The notes beneath the pieces are model-generated. The model made no database searches. It was not told the DNA's origin and saw only the letters and a program-made list of their open reading frames with translations. A DNA stretch of 64,000 nucleotides from Saccharomyces uvarum (Eukaryota; Ascomycota; Saccharomycetes; Saccharomycetales; Saccharomycetaceae). Position numbers and translations under genes: made by a program. Where the stretch lies: contig OX365939.1 of the NCBI GenBank assembly GCA_947243795.1, forward strand, positions 785,001 through 849,000, in the 5' to 3' direction. This document shows, piece by piece, positions 63,999 to 64,000 of the stretch; the first letter of the stretch is position 1; each line of letters begins with the position of its first letter.

Positions 63999-64000
63999 GT

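Overview
This window is nuclear DNA from a budding yeast of the genus Saccharomyces. Gene order and orientation match the S. cerevisiae chromosome XII right-arm block from YLR342W (FKS1) to YLR373C (VID22). Most proteins look roughly 85-97% identical to remembered S. cerevisiae sequences, but they are not identical. Together with extra genes between GRX8 and RPS22B, this suggests a different Saccharomyces species; which one I cannot tell from sequence alone. Introns have yeast GTATGT / TACTAAC / AG signals, and promoters carry recognisable yeast factor sites (Ndt80 MSE, Rap1, Leu3, Gcn4, Reb1, Bas1).

Layout. 1-6.1 kb: 3' two-thirds of FKS1, then the sporulation glucanosyltransferase GAS2. 6.3-7.2 kb: nested Ty1/Ty2-type solo LTRs next to the single tRNA-Arg(CCG). 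8-11.2 kb: RPL26A (spliced), a degenerate PFK2/FBPase2-like gene (YLR345W) and CIS1. 12.6-19.1 kb: KAP95, DIC1, ORM2, NIT3, with a conspicuously G+C-rich block over DIC1-ORM2-NIT3. 19.8-29.2 kb: LUG1, BUD8, TAL1, ILV5, ATG33. 29.7-42.8 kb: RSC2, ADE13, VPS38, DCR2, YLR361C-A, STE11, NMD4, YLR363W-A, GRX8. 42.8-48.7 kb: a direct tandem duplication of about 2.9-3.0 kb units, each carrying an intact THI7-type transporter gene and an upstream degenerate reading-frame relic. 49-64 kb: an orphan reading-frame remnant, RPS22B with two introns, MDM30, SSQ1, ARC18, ROM2, ELO3 and the 3' half of VID22.

Most of the window is ordinary, gene-dense, syntenic yeast chromosome. Functions are scattered: wall glucan (FKS1, GAS2, ROM2 signalling), sphingolipid control (ORM2, ELO3), mitochondrial metabolism (DIC1, ILV5, SSQ1, ATG33, MDM30), signalling (STE11, DCR2) and translation (RPL26A, RPS22B). 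The accessory interest lies in the tandem thiamine-transporter-like island with its relics, the nested LTRs, and several local oddities: an ILV5 promoter inverted repeat with paired Gcn4 sites and a pentamer array, the RPS22B intron poly-C tract, an overlapping uORF at BUD8, and convergent CDS overlap of VPS38 and DCR2. I found no clearly new multi-gene system.
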